From positions 51,295 through 115,294 of the forward strand of contig QPMI01000246.1 of assembly GCA_004431415.1 (NCBI GenBank): a stretch of DNA of 64,000 nucleotides, read 5' to 3'. Both the position numbers and the translations under genes were made by a program. Positions 29,284-41,313 of the stretch are shown piece after piece. Source of the stretch: Cyanophora paradoxa. Taxonomy: Eukaryota > Glaucocystophyceae > Cyanophorales > Cyanophoraceae. Position 1 is the stretch's first letter. Each line of letters begins with the position of its first letter. Below the pieces are notes generated by a model. It worked only from the letters and a program-made list of their open reading frames with translations, made no database searches and had not been told where the DNA came from.

Positions 29284-30084
29284 CTAGCGGTTCATGTACC
29301 AGTATAAGACCACGCCGATAACAATGAGAAGCCAGAGATTCCCGTTTGCGGATGGGGGCGCCTGGACCCGCGGTCGTGAGGTCGAGCACGGGAAAAGGAG
29401 AGGAAAGGAAAGGGAGAGCCAGGCACAAACCTGGTGCATAGGCTCCCCCGTTGGCGGTATGACGCCCGTGAGCTGCTGGATCATCGACTCGAGCTTGCCG
29501 GGGTCCGCGCCGGAGAACGAGCCCGCCAGCTTGCCGTCCTGCCAGAAGTGGAACGTCGGCATCTGCGGGAGCGAAAAGAGAGGCGGTTGACGTCAGCGGA
29601 GGCGGCGGGCGGAGGGGCGACCGCGGCCAGACGGATTCGACGCGACGGGCGCATGCGCACCGACCGCACGTTCTGCTGCCCCGCAAGGTCCGCGGCCTCA
29701 TCGACATCAATCTGCCGCGCGGACGCGCTCAGCCGACAGGGCCAGCCCTTGCACAGCACCAGCGTGCCTTCAAGAAGTCGACATCCGTATACTTGGACGC
29801 AAGCTGCTCATAGATGGGAGCGATCCGCTTGCAAGGACCGCACTGCGCAACAGAGGGTCAGCGCCGGCCCGGCCCTGGCGAATGCCCGTGTCGGCGCCGT
29901 CGGCCGGTGGACGAGAGCGCACCCACGTGGCCGTCCAGTCGATCACGCACAGCTGCGGTTGCGTTTTGCGTTATACGCCGCGTACGGAGCCCCGGCAGCG
30001 CGCAGGACTGAAAACCTTTTTGGCGTCCCTGCCCTTCGTGTACTTCGAAAACTCGGCATCCGTACTGACGTGGACGACCGGCAT
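29284..30084 (-). CDS. tail-anchored thioredoxin
   Basis: The start at 30,084 gives MPVVHVSTDAEFSKYTKG. An intron leads to LCVIDWTATW, whose last codon is followed at once by a GTGCGC donor. The next exon opens CGPCKRIAPIYEQLA, so an intron falls exactly between W and C of the WCGPC active site. Then come VDVDEAADLAGQQNV, MPTFHFWQDGKLAGSF (cis-Pro motif) and LESMIQQLTGVIPPTG. After a last intron, the C-terminal exon encodes a single hydrophobic helix, NLWLLIVIGVVLYWY, ending MNR. This predicts a tail-anchored reductase facing the cytosol on an endomembrane or organelle. Intron 29,712-29,767 has a GC donor (AAG|GCACGC). It diverges from the gene starting at 30,214. Confidence 0.85.
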
Positions 30085-30213
30085 CGCTGCTCAGCGCGGC
30101 CGCTGCGGCGCTAGTTCAGGGGCTCGAGCCTCGCCCAGGCTCGGGGCCGCGTGGGGGTATAGCGCACAAGTGGCGGGGCGCGAAGGCAGCGATAGCGGGA
30201 AAGCGGCAGCGAC
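30085..30213. promoter_or_regulatory. 129-bp divergent promoter (inferred)
   Basis: The tail-anchored thioredoxin starts leftward at 30,084 and the large + strand gene starts rightward at 30,214, so this short interval must serve both. It is GC-rich and has no obvious TATA element. Confidence 0.4.
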
Positions 30214-33200
30214 GATGCCGGAGGGCGACGTGAGCTCTTCCTCGGCGGAGTCGTTGAATTCGACGGCGGAGACCCAGCTGCTCGAGACTCCCGCGCCACA
30301 AAAGCGCACAACATCCGCGACGAGCGAGTACCGCTCGCCGTCGTCGCGGCATCCGAAGCGGAGGCGGCTTTCGGAGGACGACGCTCCAGGTAAACCATCC
30401 GCGCCGCGTTTTGAATCTCGTCGTTTTGGCGCGAGCTGAGCAGGACGCGCAGGCCTTGCCGCCGACTTCCTTACGGCGTCGGACGTCGATGTCTACCTTC
30501 GACGGTGCGTTCTGTCGCCCCCGGCGCAGCCCGCGGGCCTCTGCCTTGCGAAAACGGTTGCGGCTTTTAGGTACCTCGCGCCAGCGGATCGCGAGACGGC
30601 CGCACGCCTCTGCGAAGCCGGCCTCGTTCTGGCGCTGTGTTCATCCGGAGAAGGAAAATCGCCTGCCGCCCGCCGCGAGATCCGCGGCCTCGTCTCGGGC
30701 ATTGAGACGTCGAGCCCGCGGGTGTCCCTCTCCGGCAACGGCCAGGTCCAGTCTGTCGCGTGCTCTTGCGGCCACGAGCTCCTGTGGTGGTGCGGCCACC
30801 CGCTCCGCCCTCCCGCCGCCGCCCGCCGCCGATCGCCTTTTTTCCCGCGCAGCCCGCACGTCGGCGCCCTGCTCCTCGCGGCGGCCGCGCGCCCGAGCGC
30901 GGCCGTGCAGGACGTCGGAGCGATCTCCTCCTGCATCGCAGCGCTCTCGCGGGAGCAGCTGGAGGCGATGCTCATGACGAGTGTCCTGGAGTGTACCCCC
31001 TACACCCCCCGCCTCCTCTCCGCCCTCGGCTTTGCTGTCCCCGCGGCGCTCTCTCCTCCCAGCCCCGCCCGCAAGCCGCCGGCCGAGGAGGCCGAAGAGG
31101 ACGACTCGCCCGCCGGCGCCGAGGCGTGCCCGTACCCCCTGGCGACCGTCCCGACAAACCGCGAGGCGCCCCCTCGCCTCCTCTTCGCCATCGCGCCGGT
31201 CGTCGCCCGCGTCACGCGCGCAGTCGACGCCTGCCTCGCGAGCCGCGAGCGGTACCGGGCGTGCCCCCTCTGCCCCGTCAGCGAGCTCCCGTCCCCTTCT
31301 TCTTCCGCCCCCGCCGCCGCCGGCGCCAGCCCGCGGTCCCTCGGAAGCTTCGCCGTCCAACCAAGCCTCGTCTCCCCGTCCTCCCCTTCCTCCCCCTCGT
31401 CCCAGTCCCTCCGGCGGCGCCCCTCGGTCCGCTGGGAGCTCCGCTACATCAACAACCGCGCCGTTCCCGCCTGCCCGTCCTGCGGGACTCAGGCGGAGGA
31501 GCGCTGTACCCCCGCTCGCCTCGGCCCGATCGTCTCCTGCGTGGCCGAGCTGCTGGAGGCCTCGGGACGACTCTGGGATGGCGCCGACGCCCACGGCTCG
31601 CTGTCGCTCCTGGAGGCGTGCACCGACACGCTGCTCTCCCGCTGGGCCGAGCTCGGCCCGGCCTCCGGGCACAAGCTCGCGTCCCCTTCCATCCCGGCGG
31701 CCGTGCGCGCCGCCGCGCCGGCGGCGTGCGCCGGGGCCGAGGCCGAGGGGCGGGAAGCCGTCCTGGAGGCGCTCGCTACCACGTGGCAGTCGCGCGTCCT
31801 GGACGTGCGTTCCTTTCCTTCTTCTTCAGCGTACCCCTCCGATGCGATCGATCGTCTGAGGCAGGTTGGACTCGCGCGGCCCGTCCGGCGGCGCTTCGCG
31901 GCGGCGTTGGACTCGTGGGCCGGGGCCGGCGGCGACCCCTTCCGCCTCGCCGCCGCGGCCGCCCGCGCGGGGTGGGACCTGCCCGCCCTCGACGTGCGTA
32001 CCCCCCTTCCAGCCCTCCCCGCCCGATCCCTGCAGCTGATTTCGAAGCAGGCGATCGCGCGGGGCGACAAGGCGGCCGTGCGGGAGCTGGGACCCTCCCT
32101 CCGCCAGGAAGAGGCCCCCGCCCTCCTGGAGCTGCGGGCCCGGTACATGGCGGCCGCTGGAAAGAACCAAGAGGCGCTGTGGCTCGCCAAGTACGGAGGG
32201 CTCCCGGCCCTCGCCGCCCGCGCCCGCTTCGCGCTGGGGAAGGTGCCTCCGTTTCCCCGCGCGGAGGGGTACGCCCGCCCCGTTCTGACTCGCGGGGGTA
32301 CGGCCGCTCAGGTCGAGAGCGCCGTTCTTGGGGCGCTCACGGACGTAGAAGGGCCCCGCGAGCTGCTGCAGGTTCGATCCCCGCCGCGCCCCTTTCTTTC
32401 CTTCTGACGCTTGTGCACTTCCTTCAGCTCGCGGCTCTGGCCCGCCCGCACACGCCGGCGGGTGCGCTCTGGCTCGCGGCGCGGGCGCTGCGGTTCGCGC
32501 GGCCGGCGCCGCCGCGGGGCAACTCGCCGCGGGCACCTACCCCCGTCGAGCACCAGGAGCCATGCCAGGGGGACGCCGCCCGCGCCCTTCTTGACTTCGC
32601 CGTCGTGCGTACCCCCTCCGAACCCGCTCGCTTCGGTACCCCCCCCCGCACCTCACGCGCGCGCGAACGTTAGGCCGAGCTGCGGCGGGCGATGCCGGAG
32701 GGAGTGGACGACACCCCCCTCCGCACGATGGCGGCCGGCTGCGCGGCGCGCGCCGCTTCGCTCTCCGAAAGGGACGCCTTCGTTCTCCACGCGACATTCC
32801 TCGAGCCGCCGGCGGAGGGCGTACCCCCCTCGCCCGAGGAGGAGGCCATGCCGTGGGAGGACGCGGCGGGGTCCCCCTCCCTCTCCGCCTCCGCCCTCGT
32901 CGCCCGTGCGCCCGTACCCCCTGCGCGCCCGTACCCCCTCCGCGGTCGCGCTGACGTACCCCCTCCCGCCTTCCAGAGCGGGTCCGGGGTATGGCGTTGC
33001 TGGGAATCGAGGCAGCTTGCCGGCTGGTGGCGCGGGACACGCGCTCCGTGTTCGACCTCTGGACCTGCGCCTGCATCCTGGTACCCCCGCCCGCGCCTCT
33101 CGCGATGTCGCGTACCCCCCTCACCGCCCGCTCGCAGCAACACACGGACATTCATTTGGCGTGGGCGGCGGCTCGCTCGCTTGTCGCGCGCTGCTCCGCC

Positions 33201-33585
33201 GAGCCCGCCTCGTTCCTCGCTACGTTCGCCACGCAGGACAAGCTCATGCAGGCACGTTGTACCCCCTCCCCTTCCTTGCCGGCCGTACCCCCTCTGGCGG
33301 GCGGCTTACCGCGGCGGCGGCGCGCAGCTGATCGAGTGGTGCATCGTGTCGGGGGGCGGGGAGGCCGGCCTTTCGTATATCGCTGAGGGCCTGTACTCCC
33401 CCTTCGCCTCCGTACCCCCCGCCCGCTCCGCCCTGGTCGCCGCCTTCCGGGCCCGACGCCTTCCCCACTTCGCGGACGGCGTACCCCCCGCCATGGCCCC
33501 CGCCGCCGTCGTGCCCGTCGCAGCGGCCGCGGCCGTCCCTTCGGGCGCCGCCCACGCCGGCACTTCCTCCGTTCCCTCGACTTGA
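30214..33585 (+). CDS. large nuclear-looking protein, possibly Cut8/STS1-related
   Basis: The first exon (MPEGDVSSSSAESLNS) is Ser/Thr-rich and carries a basic cluster, HPKRRRLSEDD, like a nuclear localisation signal. After two introns a long frame runs from about 30,455. It includes DVGAISSCIAALSREQLEAM (30,912-30,970), resembling the short helical repeat at the start of Cut8/STS1 proteasome-tethering factors, and later SLLEACTDTLLSRWAEL and AVLEALATTWQSRVL (31,600-31,800), loosely like their six-helix bundle. It also has Cys pairs (CSCGHELLWWCGH, ACPLCP, ACPSCG). Downstream parts (AGKNQEALWLAKYGG; ARSLVARCSAEPASFL; EWCIVSGGGEAGLS) are helical and unrecognised, ending in an Ala/Pro-rich tail. 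Several introns start GTGCGTACCCC, for example 31,994-32,035. Much of 30,990-31,800 may contain further short GTACCCC introns that happen to stay in frame. The Cut8 link is weak. Confidence 0.6.
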
Positions 33586-34991
33586 GTCCTTGAGCCAACT
33601 TCCGAACTCACTTTGTCTCATATTCTCGTTCCTTGGACCGCGCCGAACTCTTTTCGGCCTCGGTTCTTTTTCTGCGATAGATTTGTCGGACCCAAGCAAT
33701 CGTTTGTTTCGCCGCCGCCTTTTCTCGCTTCAAACCACTCCGAACGTCGCACCCAGCAGAGGACGTTTCGTGTTTATTATAAGTCAGCAGCGCCTAGCTG
33801 ACGGGTGTGGCAGAGCATGCTTCATCATGTCTTTCAACGGACCTGGGTTAGATTTATAGGACGCAGTTTCGGGCTTCGAAACCCCCTAGCGGCTTCAGTT
33901 GAAGACCTCTAGGTAGGCGTAGGTGCTAGCAGCTAGGAGACAGCGTCAGATAGTCGTAGTTAGCTAAAGGTCGAGAGGCGCCGTTGGCCTGCCGAACAGC
34001 AGCCCGCGAGCTATGAATTGGGGCAGTCACATGAGCTCTTTTTTTCGCCAGCTGGTGGCCAGCCTGGCAGCCCAGTGGCACGCAGTGGGCGCTGCAGCTG
34101 GCACCGCCTGGCAGATCAGCTCTCTATCCAGATCGCCATTTATGACGCTGATGCAGTGCAGCGCTCTGCTGGCCAGCTAGCGCATAGCGCCGCAAGCTGC
34201 TGAATGCTTCGAACGAAGCGAAGGTCGATTGGGGCGTAGCGCGCCGCGCCGCGCCGGCCCGCGCGCGCCCACGTCTCGCGCTGCAGCTGAGTCGCGCTAG
34301 CGCTTGCCGGCGCCGCAGTTCTAGACTGTGCGCACGCGCTCCGGATCCGGCTCATAGCATCGATCGCTGTTGACCCCAATGTTACCCCATCCAGCTCTAT
34401 TCGGACCGCATGGCCATTTCCCTGTACCTCCCCCCGAACGCGCGCGCGCACGCATATAAGAAGTGGTCGAACTCGCGCTTCTTGCAGAAGTTGCAACCGC
34501 AGCTGAGCCAGCAAGGCACGATGTGATCGCACGGGACCGATGTGACAGCTGCAGCACTTGTAGCAGACGCGCGTACGTCGACTTCAAGATGGGCGCGGGA
34601 GCGGGAAGCAGGGCACGCCAGCAAGCTCTAGAGCAGGTCCAAGTGCTCTCAGGTTTGCAAGCGGTCATCCCGCCGCAGCGGCGGCCGCGCTTGATCATGA
34701 CCGCCCGCGGTGACCTGGCGCGCGCAGACGTCAACGCGTCAAGCACCCGACGCGGCTCGCCATCCCATGCGCCAGAGTCGTGGGCGTACTCTAAGAAGAC
34801 AGAGCGGAGGAGACATTTGGAGGGCGCCGGCCGGAGGGTGGCCAGTGACGGACTCGCAAAGCCGGCACTCCGGGCCCCGGCATCCCACCCTCCTCCCGCC
34901 TCTCCCAAAGGTCCGCAGCGTATGCTGAGTGTCCCAGAGCCTCGAATAAGACGCCCCGCCGAGCCCGGCCCGGCGCACGCGCTCGCTCGAA
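33586..34991. other. intergenic, with one possible Cys-rich exon
   Basis: 33,586-34,320 shows no gene; it contains CCAGCCTGGCAGCCCAG-type words near 34,050 like those in other spacers. On the minus strand at 34,400-34,625 one frame reads PCDHIVPCWLSCGCNFCKK and then FDHFLYACARAFGG, a plausible zinc-binding exon. On the plus strand the same place is open as RCDSCSTCSRRAYVDF. The two are mutually exclusive and neither could be extended into a full gene. Confidence 0.3.
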
Positions 34992-36491
34992 GTGGTCACG
35001 TACGTATACGCATCTGACGTGTCAGCGCGCGTGCGACCAGGTGGCGCCGCCGGGCCTCTCCGCGTGCCATCTTCGTACTCTTCGGGCCTTCCAGGCTCGC
35101 CTCTGACGCCGGCGCCTTTGAACGCGGTCGCTGGCGTGCACGGGACGCGCCAGCAACCGCACCCGCACCCGCAACCGCAACCGCAGCCGGCATCACGACG
35201 GCCCGCGTCCTCCTCGTCCGTCTCTGAGGACTCGGATGACCCGGACCGAGAGCCTTCGGAGAGTCCGGAGGCGAGGCCGTGGTACCGCCCTCGGCCCCGG
35301 CGCATCACCAGCCACGCCCGACAGGTCAGCCTGCTCCGGATCCCCGCCCCGCCTGATAATGACCGCTAATCGCTTCTTTCCGCAGCAAATCGAAGCGGCC
35401 CTCGCAGCCGCCAGCGTCCTGAACGCGTACGGCGGGCCGCCCGCCCCCGTCCCCGTCGCGGCCGCCCCGGCCCGCCTCGCCCTCCCCCTCCACCGGCCCC
35501 TCCCCGGCTCCGACGACGTCGACGTCGAATCGGACCGCGGAGCCGGCGTCGGCGCCGCCGGCACGCCGTACCCGAGCCTCCGCGCCCGTATCCCGTACCC
35601 CCTGGAGCCGTACCCCGCGCACGACATGCAGGTCGCCAAGTTCAAGTCCGGAGCGCCCGCCGCTGGGGCGGGCGACGGCATCCGCCGCCGTAGCGAGACT
35701 CCGGCCCCTCATATTCGCGTACCCGGCTCGGGCTTGGACGCTGGTAACCCCCTCCGGCGCCCCCTCAGCCTCCCGGCGGCGTCCGGTGCCCTGGGTACCG
35801 CCCCCCGCCTCGCCAACCGTCCCGCTACCCCCGCCGTCCGCCTCTACGGCCCACCGCGTACCCCCCGCCTCCTGCTCACGTCCTTCGACGATCTCCTGGG
35901 TACCCTACACTCCGAACTGCCCCTCTCCCCCGCCGACGACCTCTCTACCCCCTCCACAACGCCGGTGAGCCTCTACCCCCCACCGCCCCCCACACATCAA
36001 ATTTGATCCGGGCGCAGGACCCTCCGGCGAGCGCCCCGCACCTTCTCACGCCTTTGCGACGCGCCTCTGCCCCGGAAGCCGGCGGCGCGGCCGGGCCCGG
36101 CGTGCGTGCACACGTACCCCTCTCCTATACTTTCTCTGATCGGGGCCTCGATTAGCAGCTGTACCCGCCCGCCGAGCGCCGCGCATCGACTCCGCCCAGC
36201 GCCGTTCTGAACGTGCGTTCGCCCGCTACCCCTCCCCCTTCTTTACTCGTTCTTACCGGTACCCCTCCCCCGCAGAACTGGACGCCGAGCCCCCAGAAGG
36301 CGCCGTTCCGGTACCCCGCCTCGGCCGACTCCCTCCTCCGCGGGGGCGGGGGGTACCGCCGCTCCTCCGTGCCCGGGCCCGTCCCGGGTACGCTTGCCGA
36401 GCGCCCGGCCTTGGGCCTTCCCGCGCCGGGCTCGCCCCAGCACCCCTCCCGCGGCCTCTTCGCCCCGCACCGGCTCCAGTTCGACTCCTGA
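34992..36491 (+). CDS. intrinsically disordered Ser/Pro-rich protein
   Basis: Five exons join cleanly. The first ends ...RPRRITSHARQ at a GTCAGC donor, and the next opens QIEAALAAASVLNAYGG after CCGCAG near 35,385. This long exon contains FDDLLGTLHSELPLSP and ends TTP at a GTGAGC donor (35,965). Then come DPPASAPHLLTPLRR (36,019), LYPPAERRASTPPSAVLN (36,160) and NWTPSPQKAPFRYPA (36,276), and the frame stops after RLQFDS at 36,491. The protein has no recognised domain. It is rich in Pro, Ser and Arg with many RxxS and TP/SP sites, an HPHPQPQPQP tract and a PGTLAERP motif, suggesting a phosphorylation-regulated scaffold. The start at 34,992 is the first Met of the frame and is uncertain; upstream exons are possible. 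Confidence 0.55.
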
Positions 36492-37707
36492 TCGGCTCTT
36501 TACCCCAGCGTTCGATATCAAATCGATTGATGTCGACGACAGGCTAGTTAACGTTTCAAACCCTAGGCCTAGCTATAGGCCTCGCTCCCAACCGAGCATG
36601 CATGCCTTCGAATTCAGATCTAGATAGAAGTCGATAGACGTGGTCAGCTAGAGTGTGCTTCGCCCTTTCGCCCTTTCGCCCTCCTTGGACCGTGGCTCAT
36701 GCCACTTGCACAGCTGCAGCCCCTGCAAGAGGCGCCGGGGCCAGCGCCAGGACTCGCAATTGACGCCGGCCCTCCTTGTACATGTACATTATCATCCTTT
36801 CACAGTGACCTAGCAAAGACGCGCAGTGCCGTTCACAGTACTAGTACTAGTGTATTTTAAAAAAGTATTTGTATCGTATATATACAGTGTTACATACATG
36901 ATACATCGTATACAGTGTTTACGTGGCAAGCCGTTGGAACTTCGGAACGGGTCAACGCGAGTCGACGTCGGCATTTTTGGCTCAGTGGCCCGGACGGCCG
37001 CGGCGGTTTCAATTTCAAGACCACGGCAGTACTACTAGGCTACGCCGGTGATACCGATAATGCCACGTGCACATAATCACAGCGCCACTCAGTGACTGCC
37101 AGCTGCAGGCTGTGGGCCGCTGTGCCAGGCTGCGCCGCCTGCGCGGCCGCTAATCATGATCATATGCATGAGCCAGTGAGCCACTGAGCCTGGCCGCGGG
37201 GGGCTCAGCCTGCGCATGTAGGCTGCAGCCTGGCAGCCTGGCGGCCCTGGCCATGGCCTACTACTAGTAGTACATGCGCAGGCCCACTGGCTCAGCAGCC
37301 GCGCAGCCTGGCCGCGGGGCCGCGCGGGCACAGCCGCACTGCCGCAGTGCGGCAGTGCGGGCTGCACTGCCGCTGCGGCTGCAGTGATCGATGGATTCGA
37401 TGCAGCCTGCAGCCTGCAGCCTGCAGCTGGGCACTGCTGCGGCAGCCGGCCGCGGCGCGGGCGGCCGGCGCCGGCGGGGCATATGCAGTATAACTTGAAT
37501 GCATGCGCAGTCAGCAGCGCAGATCTAGAAGGAAGGCTCGACGAACTTCGAATTCGGATCGGAAGATTCCGAAGTTCGAATTCGGAAGCTTCGATGAACT
37601 TCCGAAGTTCTAGATGCTTTGATCTGCGAAGCTTTGATGAACTTCGATTCGATGAACTTCGATCGCGAGTCGACTTTGGTTTTCTGGTTTTCTGTGCACG
37701 TGTTTGG

Positions 37708-37751
37708 ACACGTGAAGGTGAAAGCTCGAACACGTGAAGGTGAAAGCTCGA
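37708..37751 (+). repeat. 22-bp tandem repeat
   Basis: Two exact copies of a unit beginning ACACGTGAAGGTGAAAGC follow each other with a 22-bp period. The unit contains CACGTG (an E-box-like palindrome). It lies in otherwise non-coding DNA. Confidence 0.8.
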
Positions 37752-38182
37752 GGGCGAACAGGCGTGACGGGAAAAAATGAAGCTTACCAGAAATTATTAT
37801 GCGTGCGTCACGCGCATGTCACGTCTGCCAGCTGGCGAAGGATGAATCTGGATGATTCATGCGCCCGGTGGCTACTAGGAGGCTCGCTATAGTAGGAGCT
37901 TGTCGGAGCGGTATAACGCCGCCGGTATTGCCATAATTTGCCTGTCACTGAGTGGGCTCAGAGTGGCAGTGAGTGCTGCCAGGCTGCCAGCCTGCCACAG
38001 CCTGCCAGCCCGGGCCTGCCAGTGTATATATATACGTAGGCTGCCACTACTAGGCTAGCGCTAGCCTGGCCATGGGCGGGTGGCACCGTGACAACACTAG
38101 TATACTGGCAAGTTGCCGGCAACGCCAAATTACAATTAATATTATCAGTATCAACAGTCGCAAGTTAAGTTCAAGTCTGGGG

Positions 38183-38221
38183 CCCTGGGCCGGCCGGCGG
38201 CCGCGGGCCGCCGGCCCAGGG
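38183..38221. repeat. 39-bp GC palindrome
   Basis: Perfect 12-bp arms CCCTGGGCCGGC and GCCGGCCCAGGG flank a GC-rich core that is itself largely self-complementary (CGGCGGCCGCGGGCC). It could form a very stable hairpin or cruciform. No adjoining gene end explains it as a terminator. Confidence 0.8.
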
Positions 38222-38731
38222 CCGGGGTCATGAATTCGAATCAGGCCTAGGATCACCTGACCCCATATATACTGGCATATGCGCATGGCTGGCAGAAGTG
38301 GCCGCCGGGCAGGCTGGCATGGCAATGATGGCAAGTTGGCAACATGCAGCACGATTATAATTATGCACTCATGACTCTGAGTCATCATCTCAGTCATGAG
38401 TCATGATCAGCAGTGCCCGCGCAGAGCTCGAGCCTGTCGCGCATGCGCGCAGCCTGGCCCAGTGGCAGTGCCAGCGCCGCAGTGCGATCGAATTCAGTGA
38501 CTGACCGGACGAGCAATTGCAATTGCATGCGCAAGTCCACCATCAGTGACGGCGTACAATTCCAAGCCTCGATCAACCGTCACGGCGTCGATATATCGCG
38601 AGTCCGTATACGTAGTAGGACGTGAGCTCCCGCGGCCGGAGTCCGTGGTAGCGGTCGGACGCTCAGCGGCGCTTATAATTACGTATCCTTTCATAATCAG
38701 CAGCTCGACGAAAATCCACGACTCAACGACC

Positions 38732-41313
38732 ATGCGCATGAGAACGGAAATTCGACTCCTCGTCATTGCTTTTGGTGCGCACGCGTACGAGATCCTGCAC
38801 ATACCAAAGTTGCTTGCGATATATATCGATCGATATCGTCGCGTGCCCGCAGTGCTCTTTACGGCAGGCGTTGCAAGCGTTCTTGCCGAGACCCGGACGC
38901 ACACGCTTGCGTACGTCAACACCGCCAAGGAGTACGTGAGCTACGCAGGCGACGTGGACATCTTCAACTTTAACGCTCCGTCGACCCTGCGCAAAATCCT
39001 GCGATTCTACATCCAAGACATGGACGTGGTGAACAGCTTTTGATTTGACTTGCAAATTAAAAACAAAAGCGCGGCCTCAGCCGGTCGCTTGCTACTGATC
39101 ATGATTATGATGTGTACATGTACATTCGCAGGGCGATAGATCGGCACTCGATAATAAATTTGAGTACAGCTTGACAATCTATAAACGGGACGGGACACAA
39201 ACGGGAACTACAGCTTCAGGAACCTGCTCTGGGGCGTCCTGTTCGAGCAAGGGACACGTGGCGTCGTCCAACCTGTGTGACGGTAGGTTTATTCTTGATT
39301 CCGAAGTCACCACCCCCCCTTACTCTATATGTAGATATTGATCTGCAACGTTGGCGCGAACGCAGAACGTAACGAACAACTCGGCGATCTCAGGGTTGCA
39401 CTTCGTGTTAAGAATTTGAATTCAAGGATGAACACTGCCACCTTTCAAGTCAAAGTGTCGTACCAAGCCTGTAGTGCGCAAGTCAGCCATCCAATTTAGC
39501 CTAGCGGCGCTGCCCACGACTCGCAGCGGCTGACCATAATCACGGCGCGCAATCAGAATGTCCCACGCGAGCATACCTGCAGGAGCGGAAGAATGACTGG
39601 TGCGCGGGAGGCACTCTGAAGACTTATCAGACTCAACCAGGCGTGTACGTGGAAGACGCGACCGAGTGCAACACATTTAACGGAATTCAAACTTGCAAGG
39701 ACATTGGCACCGTTGGCCAGGAGTGCAACACTGGCGAGCGTTGCCCTCTGGGTGCGCGCATGATGTCGTAAATTAAATGTACATGTTTGATATCAGCCAC
39801 CTGACATACGCATGCGCATGGCACGATTACTATTAGATGACCCGTATATGACACTCGGCAGCGCGAGCTCTGCAAACCCTGGAAGCACCGGTACCGGTGG
39901 CTCTTGTAAGCTGTTAATCCGACAGTGCTCTTGTAAAGATCTTGATCTTGTATTCATTCTTTGCTGCTCTGAACAGATAAGATCCCAAGCAGCGTGAATA
40001 AGAATCCGGCTGCTCAGGCACGTAATCTGCATTAATATTCTCCATTCGCCGCTCGAGATTGAATATATATATATATATAAAACTTACATATCGCCGCACA
40101 GAGAAGCATAAGCTGGCATCTTCCTCTGGCCTCGACATGCGAAGCACTGAAAACACCCGACACCTGCGCGACAAATGCGATCTTTTCGAAAGACTGCAGA
40201 AAAACCGGCACCGGAGAGTTTACCTCGTACTCCGGCACCTGTACTAAAAATGGTGCCAAGTACACTTACTACATACCAGGTAATTATATGCTTACGAAGC
40301 AGATGATCATGACTCGTTCTTTCGGTATCCAACTGCTGATCATGATGCGTGCGATTTCGGCTTGCAGCAATTTCGACAATCGCCATGCCGCTGCTGTACA
40401 CCGACTTTGTGGCTGCATGCGGATCGAAAGAGAAGGCCATGGACATTGTTTACGCCGAGTTCGCCAAGCGGTCCGGCGGGAAGCTCTCCACCTATGAAGT
40501 CTGGAACGTGCGCCAGCATTCATCCGAACATTCAGCTCGTTCGCTTGTCAATAGACTAAGCTATGATGGCGCAATCGCAGGTCGCCGACATCAAGGCATC
40601 TTCGTTGAGCACAATAATCACAATCGCTTCAAATGCATATGACGACAACACCGTAGAGGCAGTTGAGAGCACGACAAAATCCATCGCGGACAACTCCGAT
40701 TTCTTGGGCCTCAAAGCAACAATATTCCTCCCTGACCGCCCCGCCTGGACAGTTCAGAATTCGAAGACGTCGTCTACAGACAGCAGCAACAACAACAACA
40801 ACCCCAGCTCCGGCGCCGGCTCAAGTTCAAGTGCGCCTGGGCTCACTCTTCTTTTCTTTTTCTCTATACATCTCATTTCTCGTGTCTTTAATTTGCAGAT
40901 ACTGTGGCTCTCGCGGCGGGCATCGGGGGCGGAGTTGGAGGGTGCGCCGTCTAGGTGTTTTGTCTCCAACTACAAAGCGTCACAACACACTAACGAAAAC
41001 TCTCTCATCTAGTGCCGTCCTCCTTGCCGCCATCGGAACGACGGTGTACTGCATGAAGCGCAAGCGGAGCGGCGTGTCGACGGGGCGGAAGCTTAAGGCT
41101 GCCGGCGCCGGCCCAGCAACGTACCAATCGCAAGGCAGCGACTTCGTCAAGCCTGCCTCCCTGCAGAGTGTCTCCATCTCCGTCGACAGCAGCGCTAGCT
41201 CGTACGACGACGTCCACAGCTGCAAGCCGGCGCAGTCCAAGCATATGGCCACCGTCGACGTCGACGTCGCGCCGGCGCCGCCACCGGTACCGGCTGTCTC
41301 GGCCCGCGTGTAA
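38732..41313 (+). CDS. third type I membrane protein, Cys-rich ectodomain
   Basis: The start at 38,732 followed by a GTGCGC intron gives a clean signal peptide, RLLVIAFVLFTAGVASVLA, then ETRTHTLAYV. Ectodomain exons encode VDIFNFNAPSTLRKILRF; SALDNKFEYSLTIYKRDG (39,130-39,190); CSGASCSSKGHV; ICNVGANAERNEQLG (39,345-39,390); NDWCAGGTLKTYQTQ and NTFNGIQTCKDIG (39,592-39,710); GEFTSYSGTCTKNGAKYTYY (40,210-40,275); PLLYTDFVAACGSKEKAM; and DIKASSLSTIITIASNAYDD. A Ser/Asn linker (SSTDSSNNNNNPSS) precedes a helix split by an intron: AAGIGGGVGG then AVLLAAIGTTVYCMKRKR. The cytoplasmic tail is about 75 residues and ends VSARV at 41,313. No domain family is recognised. The stalk and glycine-rich helix resemble those of the two proteins at 0.6-12 kb, suggesting a shared surface-protein design. 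Confidence 0.65.

Larger units (their letters stand above)
36492..38731. other. 2.2-kb gene-poor, palindrome-rich spacer
   Basis: No gene is supported. The region is dense in short reverse palindromes and in the words CAGCCTGG/CCAGGCTG, CACTGAG/CTCAGTG and GCATGCGC (37,085-37,450 and 37,940-38,050). GAAGTTCGAATTCGGA arms around 37,545-37,590 form an imperfect inverted repeat. The end of the region should contain the promoter of the gene starting at 38,732. Confidence 0.6.

Noticed and set aside
37264-37504. Ala/Arg-rich open frames in the palindromic spacer
   Set aside because: They follow repeated CAGCCTGG/CTGCAG words, have no splice logic or motifs, and are open in several frames at once.
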